From the NCBI GenBank assembly GCA_036821645.1, contig DAISJD010000018.1, forward strand, positions 1 through 36,777: 36,777 bases of DNA, in the 5' to 3' direction. A program made the position numbers and the translations under genes. Source of the DNA: DAISJD01 sp036821645 (GTDB lineage: Bacteria; Pseudomonadota; Alphaproteobacteria; ATCC43930; CGMCC-115725). Positions 14,588 through 23,529 of the stretch are shown here, one piece after another; positions within the stretch are counted from its first letter, which is position 1; every line of letters starts with the position of its first letter. The notes below the pieces were generated by a model. That model made no database searches. It saw only the letters and a program-made list of their open reading frames with translations, and was not told the DNA's origin.

Positions 14588-15913
14588 TCAGCTTGCCGAA
14601 GAGGGGGGGGTATTCTTTTGCAGCACAAGAAACCGATCATAGGCCACAGGGTCCAGTTTTACCGTCAAATGGACCCGCTCGTCATCATCCGTCCGCGCAA
14701 CGACCTCGCCATGGCGATAGAGCCAAGCGATGCCTGCACCGTCGGTGATCGAAAGATCGAACGACTGCACGATATGCTGCTTGTCCAGCAATCGATCCAA
14801 CAAATTCAGTAAATCGCCGCACCCATCGCCTGTCAATGCGGAAACCGGGACGGCACTCCCGTCGCCCAGCCGTTGCCCCGCTTGATCAGGAGGAAGCAGG
14901 TCGATTTTATTCATCGCCTCGACAATCCCCGCCTCGACCACAGCCCCAAGACCGAGACTCGTCAACACGTTCAAGACATCCGCCTTTTGCGCCTCGCTGT
15001 CGGGATGGGCAACATCGCGCACATGGACGACGATATCGGCCGAGATGACCTCTTCCAAAGTCGCCCGAAACGCGGCGACGAGATGGGTCGGCAGGTCGGA
15101 AATGAACCCGACCGTATCGGACAGAATGACCGAGCGCCCGGACGGCAGGATGAGCGTGCGCATCGTCGGATCGAGGGTCGCAAACAAGAGATCCTGGGCA
15201 AGAACGCTTGCCTTGGTCAACCGATTGAACAAGGTGGATTTTCCAGCATTGGTGTACCCAACCAACGCCACGATCGGATAGGGGACACGCTGCCGGGCCT
15301 TGCGGTGCAACTCGCGGGTGCGTTTGACTTCTTCCAATTCCCGTTTCAGCCGGGTCGTGCGTTCATCGATGAGACGCCGATCGATTTCCAACTGGCTTTC
15401 GCCGGGACCGCCCAAAAACCCGAACCCGCCGCGTTGGCGTTCGAGATGGGTCCACGAGCGGACGAGGCGGGATCGTTGATAGGTTAGGGCCGCCAGTTCG
15501 ACCTGAAGTCTGCCCTCATATGTCCGGGCCCGTGCACCGAAAATTTCGAGAATCAACCCGGTCCGATCGATCACTTTACAGCCCAGTGCACGTTCCAGAT
15601 TGCGCTGTTGAACCGGGCTGACCGTGGCATCGACGATCGTCACCGCAATCTCTTGGTCGGCGATCAAACGGGCCAGGGTCTCGACCGCCCCCATCCCGAT
15701 CAAGGTCGCAGGGCGATAGGCGGAAAGACGCACGATCTCGGCCGCTACCACCTGCAAATTGATCGCCTCGGCCAAGCCAACGGCCTCTTCCAACCGCGCC
15801 TCGGGTGCCCGCATCGGTTTTTGTTGATCCGACGGAACCGTTTTCAAGAAAGGATGGACGACCAGGCACCGTCCTGTGACAGCAAGACCCGACGGATCAG
15901 AAGGGGCGGTCAT
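14588..15913 (-). CDS. hflX: Ribosome-associated GTPase HflX
   Basis: A 441-residue GTPase that splits stalled or hibernating ribosomes. The N-terminal HflX domain shows the nucleotide-binding GMGAVETL and the FGARARTYEGRLQVELA segment. The glycine-rich linker signature GGPGESQLE is at 168-176, followed by a coiled-coil-like charged helix. The G domain has GYTNAGKS (219-226), DTVGFISDLP (the HflX form of G3) and NKID. The C-terminus ends in a short beta-rich tail. The gene starts 3 bp after the hfq stop, the usual hfq-hflX operon. Confidence 0.97.
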   Translation of the reverse strand: MTAPSDPSGLAVTGRCLVVHPFLKTVPSDQQKPMRAPEARLEEAVGLAEAINLQVVAAEIVRLSAYRPATLIGMGAVETLARLIADQEIAVTIVDATVSPVQQRNLERALGCKVIDRTGLILEIFGARARTYEGRLQVELAALTYQRSRLVRSWTHLERQRGGFGFLGGPGESQLEIDRRLIDERTTRLKRELEEVKRTRELHRKARQRVPYPIVALVGYTNAGKSTLFNRLTKASVLAQDLLFATLDPTMRTLILPSGRSVILSDTVGFISDLPTHLVAAFRATLEEVISADIVVHVRDVAHPDSEAQKADVLNVLTSLGLGAVVEAGIVEAMNKIDLLPPDQAGQRLGDGSAVPVSALTGDGCGDLLNLLDRLLDKQHIVQSFDLSITDGAGIAWLYRHGEVVARTDDDERVHLTVKLDPVAYDRFLVLQKNTPPSSAS

Positions 15914-15916
15914 CCG

Positions 15917-16162
15917 TTAGATTTCACCCTCTTTATCCGCTTCAAAAAGCTGTACCGGTTGAATCGGCATGATGGTGGAAATGGCATGCTTATAGACAAG
16001 CTGCGAATGTGCCTCCCGGCGCAGCAACAAGCAGAAATTATCGAACCACGTGATAATTCCCTGCAATTTCACCCCGTTCACCAAAAAAACCGTGACGGGG
16101 ATCTTATGCTTGCGCACGTGATTCAGGAAAACATCCTGCACATTTTGCGCTCGTTCGGACAT
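15917..16162 (-). CDS. hfq: RNA-binding protein Hfq
   Basis: An 81-residue Sm-like hexameric RNA chaperone that pairs small RNAs with mRNAs. Sm1 is visible as VFLNHVRKHKIPVTVFLVNG and Sm2 as YKHAISTI. The core GVKLQGIITWFDNFCLLLRR is nearly identical to other alphaproteobacterial Hfq proteins. I chose ATG 16162, giving MSERAQNVQD, because AAGGA lies 9 bases upstream. An in-frame ATG at 16180 would add MKRKLP and has no ribosome site. The short acidic tail (FEADKEGEI) replaces the long disordered tail of enterobacterial Hfq. hflX follows after 3 bp. Confidence 0.97.
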   Translation of the reverse strand: MSERAQNVQDVFLNHVRKHKIPVTVFLVNGVKLQGIITWFDNFCLLLRREAHSQLVYKHAISTIMPIQPVQLFEADKEGEI

Positions 16163-16526
16163 GGGAAGTTTCCTTTTCATTTTGTTGGAACCGGCCTCGA
16201 TGCCGGTTCAAAGACGTAAAAGCCCAAAGCGGTTGACCCAAAACGGGTCAAAAAAAACCTAGTAAGTCAGCAAAGGCCCAACACTGTGATCCAACATCGA
16301 CCCGATCGGATCACGATGCGCCCTAGAACCAAGATCGACGCGCCCCCAACCCCATCGAACCAGCGGCAGAAGCGGAGGTAGGATCGACGACATCAAAAGT
16401 CAATATGAAGAAAAACGCACCCCCGCTGTCACCGCCTCATTGTGCATCGCACCCTGGCGCAGGATACCCCCCAATGCGCATAGATCGCAAGGGGCTTGCG
16501 GCTGATCGCATGAGCAGATCATCAGC
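16163..16526 (-). promoter_or_regulatory. hfq upstream region with several inverted repeats
   Basis: This 364-bp gap lies between the HAD phosphatase stop and hfq and must hold any hfq promoter. On the minus strand, in order toward hfq, I see three structures. First is a nested hairpin in 16286-16314, GTGATCC/GGATCAC enclosing ATCG/CGAT. Second is a 7-bp hairpin TTGACCC/GGGTCAA near 16233-16250, preceded by a run of eight T. Third is an 8-bp GC-rich hairpin at 16188-16209, GAACCGGC/GCCGGTTC, ending 25 bases before the hfq start. None has a downstream U tract. A structured leader is possible; I cannot place a promoter with confidence. Confidence 0.45.
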
Positions 16527-17186
16527 TTATCGAAAGCCGGTTAAGCGGGTTCTAAGAGCCGAACAGTCCGGCAGAATAAGCTGCGCTTGGTATTGCGCGT
16601 AATCGGGGTCCGGCATGCAATCCCCCCCTTGCGCAATTAAAACAGCATAACACCCAGACCGGTGGGCACAGGCGATATCGATCCCCGTATCGCCAACGAA
16701 CCACACGGTTTCGTCAGGGTGAAACCCGCCTTTTGCCAAGGCGAGGCCGACGGGGGCCGGGTCCGGTTTGTCGCGCACGGCATCGCCCGCCCCGACCACG
16801 GCGGAAAAATAGTCATCCCACCCCAAAGCCGCCACTTCGCGCCGGAGCAGACGCCCGGTCTTGTTGCTGACGATGGCGCAATAGATCGCCTGTTCGCGCA
16901 AACTGGCCAACAGATCGGCCGCACCGGCAAGGGGAGACAATCGTTCGAGATGAATCGCCTCGAATGCCTCAAGATAGAGTGTGCGCGCCTCCTGCCATCG
17001 ATCGCCGAAGAGGGCTGGAAACGCATCCCTAAGGGATTGGCGAACCCGTTGTTTCGTTTCATCGAGAGACCAGGGCGTATGGCCCATGGCCACGAACATC
17101 CGGCTGAGCGCCGCATGGATCGTGCCCCAACTATCGACGAGCGTATTGTCCCAATCGAAAATGACCGCGCGCGGCAATGACATCAT
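16527..17186 (-). CDS. HAD superfamily phosphatase (phosphoglycolate phosphatase-like)
   Basis: A 219-residue haloacid-dehalogenase-fold hydrolase. Motif I is IFDWDNTLVDSW with nucleophile Asp11 and acid/base Asp13. Motif II is IVSNKTG. Motif III includes VRDKPDP, and motif IV is VGDTGIDIACA. A helical cap domain lies between motifs I and II, as in Gph-type phosphatases. The substrate is unknown. The ATGATG start overlaps the ntrX stop (TGA at 17183-17185), so the gene is translationally coupled to ntrX. Other alphaproteobacteria often have trkA or other genes between ntrX and hfq; here only this phosphatase lies there. Confidence 0.9.
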   Translation of the reverse strand: MMSLPRAVIFDWDNTLVDSWGTIHAALSRMFVAMGHTPWSLDETKQRVRQSLRDAFPALFGDRWQEARTLYLEAFEAIHLERLSPLAGAADLLASLREQAIYCAIVSNKTGRLLRREVAALGWDDYFSAVVGAGDAVRDKPDPAPVGLALAKGGFHPDETVWFVGDTGIDIACAHRSGCYAVLIAQGGDCMPDPDYAQYQAQLILPDCSALRTRLTGFR

Positions 17187-18592
17187 TCGGCGGTCACCTT
17201 CAAACCCCGCTCACCATTGAAAACGCCCAAGGATTTCAATTTGCGATGCAGAGCCGAGCGTTCCATGCCGATGAAAGAGGCGGTGCGCGAAATATTGCCG
17301 CCGAACCGGGTAACCTGGGCCAACAGATATTCGCGCTCGAACACCTCGCGCGCATCGCGCAACGGCAGGCTCATGATCTCGCCCCCCTTTTCCCAGCGCA
17401 AGACCGTGGGCGCAATCGACCCGATTTCTGCGGGCAGCATGTCGGACCGAATTTGATCGCGGCTTTCCCCCGGTGCCATGATCAACAACCAATCGATCAC
17501 ATTCTTCAATTGCCGCACATTGCCCGGCCAATCATAGGCCTGCAACGCCGCCATCGCGTCTTCCCCAAGTTCGCGGGCACCAAGACCGACGCTTTGCGAG
17601 GCGCGATTCATGAAATACCGCACGAGCTGCGGGATATCCTCGCGCCGTTCGCGCAAGGGTGGAACCCGGATCGGCACGACCGATAGGCGATAGAATAAAT
17701 CCTCGCGAAAGCGCCCCGCCGCAATTTCCGACGACAGATCGCGGTTGGAAGCCGCCACCACCCGAACATCCACCTCGACCCGGTTCGTGCCGCCGACCCG
17801 TTCGAACACTTGTTCTTGCAGAACCCGCACGATTTTACCCTGGGTTTCAAGGGGCATATCCGCCACCTCGTCTAAAAACAGCGTCCCGCTATGGGCTTGC
17901 TCGAACATCCCGATTTTGCGCGGGCTTTCCGGTCCCTCGGCCCCAGGTTCGGTACCAAACAATTCGATTTCGAGCCGTTCCGGGCGCATGGTCGCGCAAT
18001 TGACCGCGATGAACGGTCCACCGGCCCGGCGCGAGCGCACATGGAGCAGACGGGCGACAATCTCCTTGCCGCATCCGGCAGGCCCAGTGATCAGAACCCG
18101 CGATCCTGTGGGCGCCACCCGATCGACCGCCTGACGCACCTGATTGAGGGCACTCGATTGCCCGACCAACTCGACATCGACGCCAGAGCGCAGGCGCAAT
18201 TCTTCGAGATCGCGCTTCAACTTTGCCGATTCGATCGCCCGTTCGATCATTAAGAGGAGACGATCGGATTTGAACGGTTTTTCGATGAAATCATAGGCCC
18301 CGATCTTGATCGCCGAAACCGCCGTTTCGATCGTGCCATGGCCCGATATCATCAAGACCGGCAAGGCCGGTGCCTCCCGGCGCAGAATCTTCAGGATCTC
18401 GATCCCGTCGAGTTCGCTGCCCTGCAACCAGATATCCAGAACCACCAGGGCCGGTTGGCGCGCCCGGATCCGGGCCAGGGCCTCCTGACTATTGGCAGCC
18501 TCACGGGTTGAGTAGCCTTCATCCTGCAAGATACCGGAAATCAACATCCGGATGTCGGCTTCGTCATCGACAATCAGGATGTCATGCGCCAT
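17183..18592 (-). CDS. ntrX: Nitrogen/redox response regulator NtrX
   Basis: A 469-residue response regulator with a receiver domain (phospho-acceptor Asp53 in VVLDIWL), an AAA+ domain and a Fis-type helix-turn-helix (NISRTASFIGMERSALHRKL). It is the partner of NtrY in nitrogen metabolism, cell-envelope or respiratory control in alphaproteobacteria. Walker A is GPAGCGKE (170-177). The loop that in sigma-54 activators reads GAFTGA is GAEGPE here (217-222). This protein therefore probably does not activate sigma-54 polymerase in the standard way, as reported for other NtrX proteins. The start ATG 18592 overlaps the ntrY stop (18582), indicating translational coupling. KPF and the receiver Thr/Ser (MISGHG) are intact, so phosphorylation should work. 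Confidence 0.96.
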   Translation of the reverse strand: MAHDILIVDDEADIRMLISGILQDEGYSTREAANSQEALARIRARQPALVVLDIWLQGSELDGIEILKILRREAPALPVLMISGHGTIETAVSAIKIGAYDFIEKPFKSDRLLLMIERAIESAKLKRDLEELRLRSGVDVELVGQSSALNQVRQAVDRVAPTGSRVLITGPAGCGKEIVARLLHVRSRRAGGPFIAVNCATMRPERLEIELFGTEPGAEGPESPRKIGMFEQAHSGTLFLDEVADMPLETQGKIVRVLQEQVFERVGGTNRVEVDVRVVAASNRDLSSEIAAGRFREDLFYRLSVVPIRVPPLRERREDIPQLVRYFMNRASQSVGLGARELGEDAMAALQAYDWPGNVRQLKNVIDWLLIMAPGESRDQIRSDMLPAEIGSIAPTVLRWEKGGEIMSLPLRDAREVFEREYLLAQVTRFGGNISRTASFIGMERSALHRKLKSLGVFNGERGLKVTAE

Positions 18593-20945
18593 GGGGTAAG
18601 CTTTCCGTCACAAGGAGATCTTTCTGTCCTATCCCTTGCGGGACAATGCGGGTTTGTTTCTGGGCCATATCGGCCTTCAACGGGAAAATCAACGACACTA
18701 CGGCACCACCCGTTGCCGCATCGGCAATCACAAGATCGCCAGCATGGTCTTCCATGATCTTTTTGACAATGGCAAGGCCGAGGCCGGTGCCCTTCGTCCG
18801 GGTCGTGACGTAAGGTTCGATCAGGCGTTCGCGTCCTTCCGTCGGCAAGCCTTTGCCATTATCCTCAACGGCAAGAGCCGTTGCCCCTTTCGTTTGACCA
18901 AGACGCACGACGACCCGCCCCGGCACCAGCGGGACGGCCGGATCGCCCCCCGGCACTCGGCCCTGAATCGCATCGATGGCATTTTGCAGCAAATTGATCA
19001 AAGCCTGAGATACTTGACGGCTATCGCAAGTCACGACGACCGGATGGTCAGGGGCTTCGAGATCGAAAAGAATGTCGGGATGGGCCGTTCGCTGTAAAAA
19101 TAGCGCCTGCCGGATGATTTCCTGCAAATCTTCCTGCTTCATCATAGGGGCGGGCATCCGGGCAAATGAGGAAAACTCATCCACCATGCGCCCGATATCC
19201 CCGACCTGACGAATAATCGTATCGGTACAGATCGAAAAAGTCTCAGGATCGCTTTTGATTTCCGCAAGATATTTGCGTTTCAAGCGTTCGGCGGACAATT
19301 GGATCGGGGTCAGTGGGTTTTTTATCTCATGGGCGATCCGACGCGCGACATCGGCCCAGGCGGCCTTACGTTGAGCCGAGAGAAGTTCGGTAATATCGTC
19401 GAAGGTGACGACGAAGCCCTGGGATTCGCCATCGCCCCGTTCGGAAGAAATCTGTACCAACAACACCATCACCCGGCCGCCGACTAAAATGCGGATCTGA
19501 TCTTCGACTTGACCGTCGGTCAGACTAAGGGCGCACTCGATCAAGGGTGCCATTTCCGGCACGACACGGGCAAGCGGCTGGCCCAAGAAGGCGTTCAGAT
19601 TCAAACCCAAGAGACGCGATGCCGAAAGATTGGGCAAATGGATCAACCCATGATCGTCAAGCCCGATCACCCCCGCCGACACACCGCTCAAGACCGCCTC
19701 GGTAAAACGACGCCGCAGATCGAGTTGGGTATTGGCTTCCAACAATTCGCGCTGCTGCGACTGCAATTGCCCGGTCATCCGGTTGAAGGCCCGGCTTAGC
19801 GAGCCGAATTCGTCATTTTCGTCCAATTCGTCCGCACGGGCGGAAAGATCGCCGCTGCGCACCTTTTCCGCCGCGACCACCAGGCTCGAAATGCGCCGGG
19901 AAATCTGGGTGGCGAAATTCAACCCGACCCACACGGCCGCCAAGAGAAGCAAGACCGCACCGGCCCCGAAAATCACGATGAAACTGATTTCGTAACCGGA
20001 ACGTTCGCCTTCCAAGCGTTCATATTGATCGACCGCCTCGTTGGTTGCGGACATATGGTTCAAAACCCGGGATTCGACCGGACGCATGACATAAAGCATC
20101 GCATTGGGCAGGCTTTCGAGCTTCATCAGCCCCCGCACACTATCTTCTTTTTCCCCAGTCATGATCGCGATCTCACCCTGTTCGGCCCGGGCGAAGGCCC
20201 ACTCGGGCAAGGGTTCCAACTCGCGGCTGACCGGCTTTGCGAAACTGCCGAGATCGTTGCGCAGATTGATCGCCAAACTGGCCCGCGCCAAGATTTTTCC
20301 ATCGATCTTGCTGAAAATGATGGCATCGGTCAGAGACCGTTGCTGCACTTCGAGGGCAACCTGTTCGTTCAAAGCCACAGGATTGTTCATGTAGAAAAAG
20401 GCGCGGCTATTGAGGTCGGCTGCAAGATTGAGGGCGGCGGTGCGCAGGTTTTCCTGATGATCTTCAAGATAAGCTTGGGCGACAGCGCGCGACTCTGACA
20501 GAGCCGTGCGCACCTTTTCGCTGAACCAGGATTCCATCCCGATCGACAGGAAAAGATAGGAGAAAATCGCAACGATGATGGTTGGCGTCACGGCGACGGC
20601 GGAAAACAGCACGACGAGACGGATATGAAGACGCGAGCCCGCAAGTCCCTGACGCCGTTGCAGCCAAACTTCGACCAATTGCTTGGTCACGACGCCGCCA
20701 AAGCCCAAGAGCAAGGCAAAATCAAGCGTGAGGAGGGCCGGTATGAAATCGGGGGCAGGCCCGCCGACCGGCGACCAGCCGGTCTGGGCAATATAGGTCG
20801 CAAGCCCCGACAAAATCGCGGCAACCATCAAACCGATCGCAAGCTTGCGTTCGACCCGCACACGAACGGCCCAACGGGCCAGCCGCCGGTGCATCGTCAT
20901 CGGTTCCGCGTTCGTGTCAGCCGCCTCAATCATCATGCTATCCAT
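18582..20945 (-). CDS. ntrY: Sensor histidine kinase NtrY
   Basis: A 787-residue membrane sensor kinase. Four hydrophobic segments are visible: LAIGLMVAAILSGLATYIA, ALLTLDFALLLGFG, LVVLFSAVAVTPTIIVAIFS and, after a roughly 200-residue periplasmic domain, FGAGAVLLLLAAVWVGLNF. A HAMP linker follows (VRSGDLSARADELDENDEFG). Next come a PAS domain (LSGVSAGVIGLDDHGLIHLP), the dimerisation/phospho-acceptor box with His539 (RIAHEIKNPLTPIQLSAERL) and an ATPase domain (NLLQNAIDAI, VEDNGKGLP, TKGTGLGLAIVKKI). The order TM-HAMP-PAS-HisKA-HATPase is that of NtrY. It phosphorylates NtrX, encoded immediately downstream with an 11-bp overlap. ntrC ends about 30 bp upstream. Confidence 0.97.
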   Translation of the reverse strand: MDSMMIEAADTNAEPMTMHRRLARWAVRVRVERKLAIGLMVAAILSGLATYIAQTGWSPVGGPAPDFIPALLTLDFALLLGFGGVVTKQLVEVWLQRRQGLAGSRLHIRLVVLFSAVAVTPTIIVAIFSYLFLSIGMESWFSEKVRTALSESRAVAQAYLEDHQENLRTAALNLAADLNSRAFFYMNNPVALNEQVALEVQQRSLTDAIIFSKIDGKILARASLAINLRNDLGSFAKPVSRELEPLPEWAFARAEQGEIAIMTGEKEDSVRGLMKLESLPNAMLYVMRPVESRVLNHMSATNEAVDQYERLEGERSGYEISFIVIFGAGAVLLLLAAVWVGLNFATQISRRISSLVVAAEKVRSGDLSARADELDENDEFGSLSRAFNRMTGQLQSQQRELLEANTQLDLRRRFTEAVLSGVSAGVIGLDDHGLIHLPNLSASRLLGLNLNAFLGQPLARVVPEMAPLIECALSLTDGQVEDQIRILVGGRVMVLLVQISSERGDGESQGFVVTFDDITELLSAQRKAAWADVARRIAHEIKNPLTPIQLSAERLKRKYLAEIKSDPETFSICTDTIIRQVGDIGRMVDEFSSFARMPAPMMKQEDLQEIIRQALFLQRTAHPDILFDLEAPDHPVVVTCDSRQVSQALINLLQNAIDAIQGRVPGGDPAVPLVPGRVVVRLGQTKGATALAVEDNGKGLPTEGRERLIEPYVTTRTKGTGLGLAIVKKIMEDHAGDLVIADAATGGAVVSLIFPLKADMAQKQTRIVPQGIGQKDLLVTESLPHGA

Positions 20946-20976
20946 CGGATGTCCGTGCCAACCGGCAGCCTGTCGC

Positions 20977-22422
20977 CTATTTTAACCCCCGGACCACCTG
21001 AATGTCCAACTCCCGGATTTTTTTACGCAAAGTATTTCTGTTTAGACCCAAAACTTCCGCCGCCTTGATCTGATTGCCCCGGGTTGCGGACAGGGTCAGG
21101 GTGATCAAGGGACGTTCGACTTCCTGCAAGACGCGGTCATAGATGCCCGCCGACGGCAACCCGTCCTTATGGGCGGCGAAATAATCGCGCAAATGCCGTT
21201 CGACCGCTTGGCCCATGCCTTCATTGGCCGGAATTTGTGGCAAATTTTGTGCCGGGGCTTGTTGTTCCTGCAATTCTTGATCGACGACATCCACATCGAT
21301 GATTTCTTGGGTATAAAGGGCGGCCATGCGGCGCACCAGATTTTCCAATTCCCGCACATTGCCCGGCCAGCGATAGGCTTTGAGCCGGTCCATCGCGCGG
21401 GTCGTCAGGGTCTTATGGGGCAAACCCTCACGCGCCACGATCGCAAAAAAATGCCGCGCCAGAGCCGGGATATCCTCGACCCGTTCGCGCAGCGGCGGCA
21501 GGCGGATCGGCACAACGTTCAAGCGATAGAATAAATCTTCCCGAAACAACCCCTGTCTGATCAATTGGCGCAAATCCCGATGGGTTGCCGCCACGATGCG
21601 CACATTGGTCCGCACGGGCGTCCTGCCGCCGACGGAGGTATATTCGCCTTCCTGCAACACGCGCAGCAATCTGGTCTGGGCGTCGAGCGGCATGTCGCCG
21701 ATTTCGTCCAGAAACAAGGTGCCGCCTTGAGCCTGTTCGAAACGCCCGTGATTGCGCGCGACAGCGCCGGTAAAGGCACCTTTTTCGTGACCGAACAGTT
21801 CCGACTCAATCAATTCGCGCGGGATCGCCGCCATATTGACGGCAACGAAATTGCCGTTGCGCCGCTTGCCGTAATCATGCAGCGCGCGCGCCACCAATTC
21901 CTTGCCGGTCCCGCTTTCCCCCGTCACCATCACGGTGAGATCGGCCCCCATCAACCGGGCCAGCACCCGATAGATTTCCTGCATCGGTGCCGACCGGCCG
22001 ATAAGCGGCAGTTTCTCGTCCGGTTCCTGCGGTTCAACGCTGGGCACCGGGGTCGTCTGCGCCGACAGCGCCCGTTCCACCACATTGACGAGTTCGCGCA
22101 GGTCAAAGGGCTTGGACAAATAATCGAAGGCACCCCGTTCCGTCGCCTTGACGGCGGTCAGCAAGGTATTTTGCGCACTCATCACGATGACGCGCAGTTC
22201 CGGGCGCAATTTTCGGATCCGCGGCAAAAGATCGAGGCCATTTTCATCCGGCATGACCACGTCGGTAATCACAAGATCGCCCTCGCCGTCATTCACCCAG
22301 CGCCACAATTGAGCGGCATTGCCCGTCGTACGCACATCATGCCCAAGACGGCCCAGGGCCTGGGTCAGGACAGTGCGGATCGCCCGGTCATCGTCGGCAA
22401 TCAAAATGGTTGATGCCGTCAT
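20977..22422 (-). CDS. ntrC: Nitrogen regulation response regulator NtrC
   Basis: A 481-residue sigma-54 enhancer-binding activator of nitrogen-limitation genes such as glnA and ammonium transport. The receiver phospho-acceptor is Asp54 (LVITDVVMPDENG). The AAA+ domain has Walker A GESGTGKE (168-175), an intact GAFTGA loop (215-220) for contact with sigma-54, and GTLFLDEIGDMP as Walker B. The C-terminal Fis-type HTH is RGNQIKAAEVLGLNRNTLRK. The length and all motifs are those of a full NtrC, in contrast to NtrX encoded nearby. It is separated from ntrB by 3 bp. Its phosphorylation by NtrB is controlled through PII proteins in the known system. Confidence 0.98.
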   Translation of the reverse strand: MTASTILIADDDRAIRTVLTQALGRLGHDVRTTGNAAQLWRWVNDGEGDLVITDVVMPDENGLDLLPRIRKLRPELRVIVMSAQNTLLTAVKATERGAFDYLSKPFDLRELVNVVERALSAQTTPVPSVEPQEPDEKLPLIGRSAPMQEIYRVLARLMGADLTVMVTGESGTGKELVARALHDYGKRRNGNFVAVNMAAIPRELIESELFGHEKGAFTGAVARNHGRFEQAQGGTLFLDEIGDMPLDAQTRLLRVLQEGEYTSVGGRTPVRTNVRIVAATHRDLRQLIRQGLFREDLFYRLNVVPIRLPPLRERVEDIPALARHFFAIVAREGLPHKTLTTRAMDRLKAYRWPGNVRELENLVRRMAALYTQEIIDVDVVDQELQEQQAPAQNLPQIPANEGMGQAVERHLRDYFAAHKDGLPSAGIYDRVLQEVERPLITLTLSATRGNQIKAAEVLGLNRNTLRKKIRELDIQVVRGLK

Positions 22423-22425
22423 AGT

Positions 22426-23529
22426 TTATGCCCCCTCGTGCGTCACCATCGGCAACAAGACCCGAAACACGGTCTTGCGCTTTTGGCAGTCGAATTCGAT
22501 GACCCCGCCGTGATCGTCAATGATTTTGACCACCAAGGCGAGACCGAGCCCGGTGCCGTTATGCTTGGTCGTCACGAACGGATCGAAGAGATGGGGCTTG
22601 ATGTCATCGGGTATCCCCGGCCCATTATCCTGAACGCGCACGACCAATGGCAAATGCACCCGGCTTTCGATTCCCGGTACCGCAAGCTTGATGCCATGCT
22701 GATAAGCGGTGGAAAGCGTGATCTCCCCGCCCTCTTCGGGGACGGCTTCTGCCGCATTTTTAACCAGATTGAGGAAAACCTGCACAAGAAGGTCGCGATT
22801 GCCGAGAACCGGCGGCAGAGATGGGTCATAATCTTCGATAAAACGCACATGCCGGGCAAAGCCGTTTTGCGCAAGCTTTCGCACCCGTTCCAACACTTCG
22901 TGGATATTGACCGGTTTGCGTTCGAGCGATGGCGGGTCGGAAAACACATCCATCCGGTCCAACAGAGCGCGGATGCGATCGGCCTCATCGATGATGAGGT
23001 TCGCCAATTCCCGATCCGCCGGTGCCGCCGTTTCTTCCAGCAATTGCGCCGCACCGCGGATGCCGGACAAGGGGTTTTTGACCTCATGCGCCAGGATGGA
23101 GGCCATGGCCGTCACCGACCGGGCCGCGTGTCGATGGGTCAATTGACGATCGATTTTGGCCGCAATGGAAATTTCATGAACCGAAATCACGACATGACCG
23201 TGCGGATCGCCCATGGGGGCCGCCTGAACCGACACGATCCGGCTGCCTTGTTTTTGGGTTTCGAGCAGCATCCCACTTTCCGCGACACTTGATCCCGAGG
23301 TACGGGCTGCCGCGATAAGGGCGAACATCGGACTGTCGGCCGTGATCAAGGTGGCGAGCGGTTCCCCGCGGATGAGCGTCCGCCCCGTATCGAAAAACTG
23401 TTCGGCGGCGACATTGACGCTGGCGATGCGGTTTATCCGATCGACCACAATCACCGGGGCAGCCAAAGCCGCCAGGATCTGATCGGGACCGATCGCAACG
23501 GGGGGAAGGGTCGCCGCCAGTCCCGCCAT
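22426..23529 (-). CDS. ntrB: Nitrogen regulation histidine kinase NtrB
   Basis: A 367-residue soluble sensor kinase/phosphatase. It has an N-terminal PAS domain (ILAALAAPVIVVDRINRIAS), a phospho-acceptor block with His148 (ILAHEVKNPLSGIRGAAQLL) and an ATPase domain (FLNLVKNAAEAVPEEGG, VQDNGPGIPDDI, HNGTGLGLALVVKIIDDHGG). No membrane segment is present, as expected for NtrB. I chose ATG 23529 because it overlaps the dusB stop by one base (TGATG). The 96 in-frame codons upstream lie inside dusB and read as nonsense. It is part of dusB-ntrB-ntrC-ntrY-ntrX. Confidence 0.97.
   Translation of the reverse strand: MAGLAATLPPVAIGPDQILAALAAPVIVVDRINRIASVNVAAEQFFDTGRTLIRGEPLATLITADSPMFALIAAARTSGSSVAESGMLLETQKQGSRIVSVQAAPMGDPHGHVVISVHEISIAAKIDRQLTHRHAARSVTAMASILAHEVKNPLSGIRGAAQLLEETAAPADRELANLIIDEADRIRALLDRMDVFSDPPSLERKPVNIHEVLERVRKLAQNGFARHVRFIEDYDPSLPPVLGNRDLLVQVFLNLVKNAAEAVPEEGGEITLSTAYQHGIKLAVPGIESRVHLPLVVRVQDNGPGIPDDIKPHLFDPFVTTKHNGTGLGLALVVKIIDDHGGVIEFDCQKRKTVFRVLLPMVTHEGA

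Noticed and set aside
16233..16258. TTGACCC/GGGTCAA hairpin followed by A8 as a terminator
   Set aside because: The A run follows on the plus strand, where no gene ends. On the minus strand the T run precedes the hairpin, the wrong order for termination. It is kept only as part of the hfq leader.
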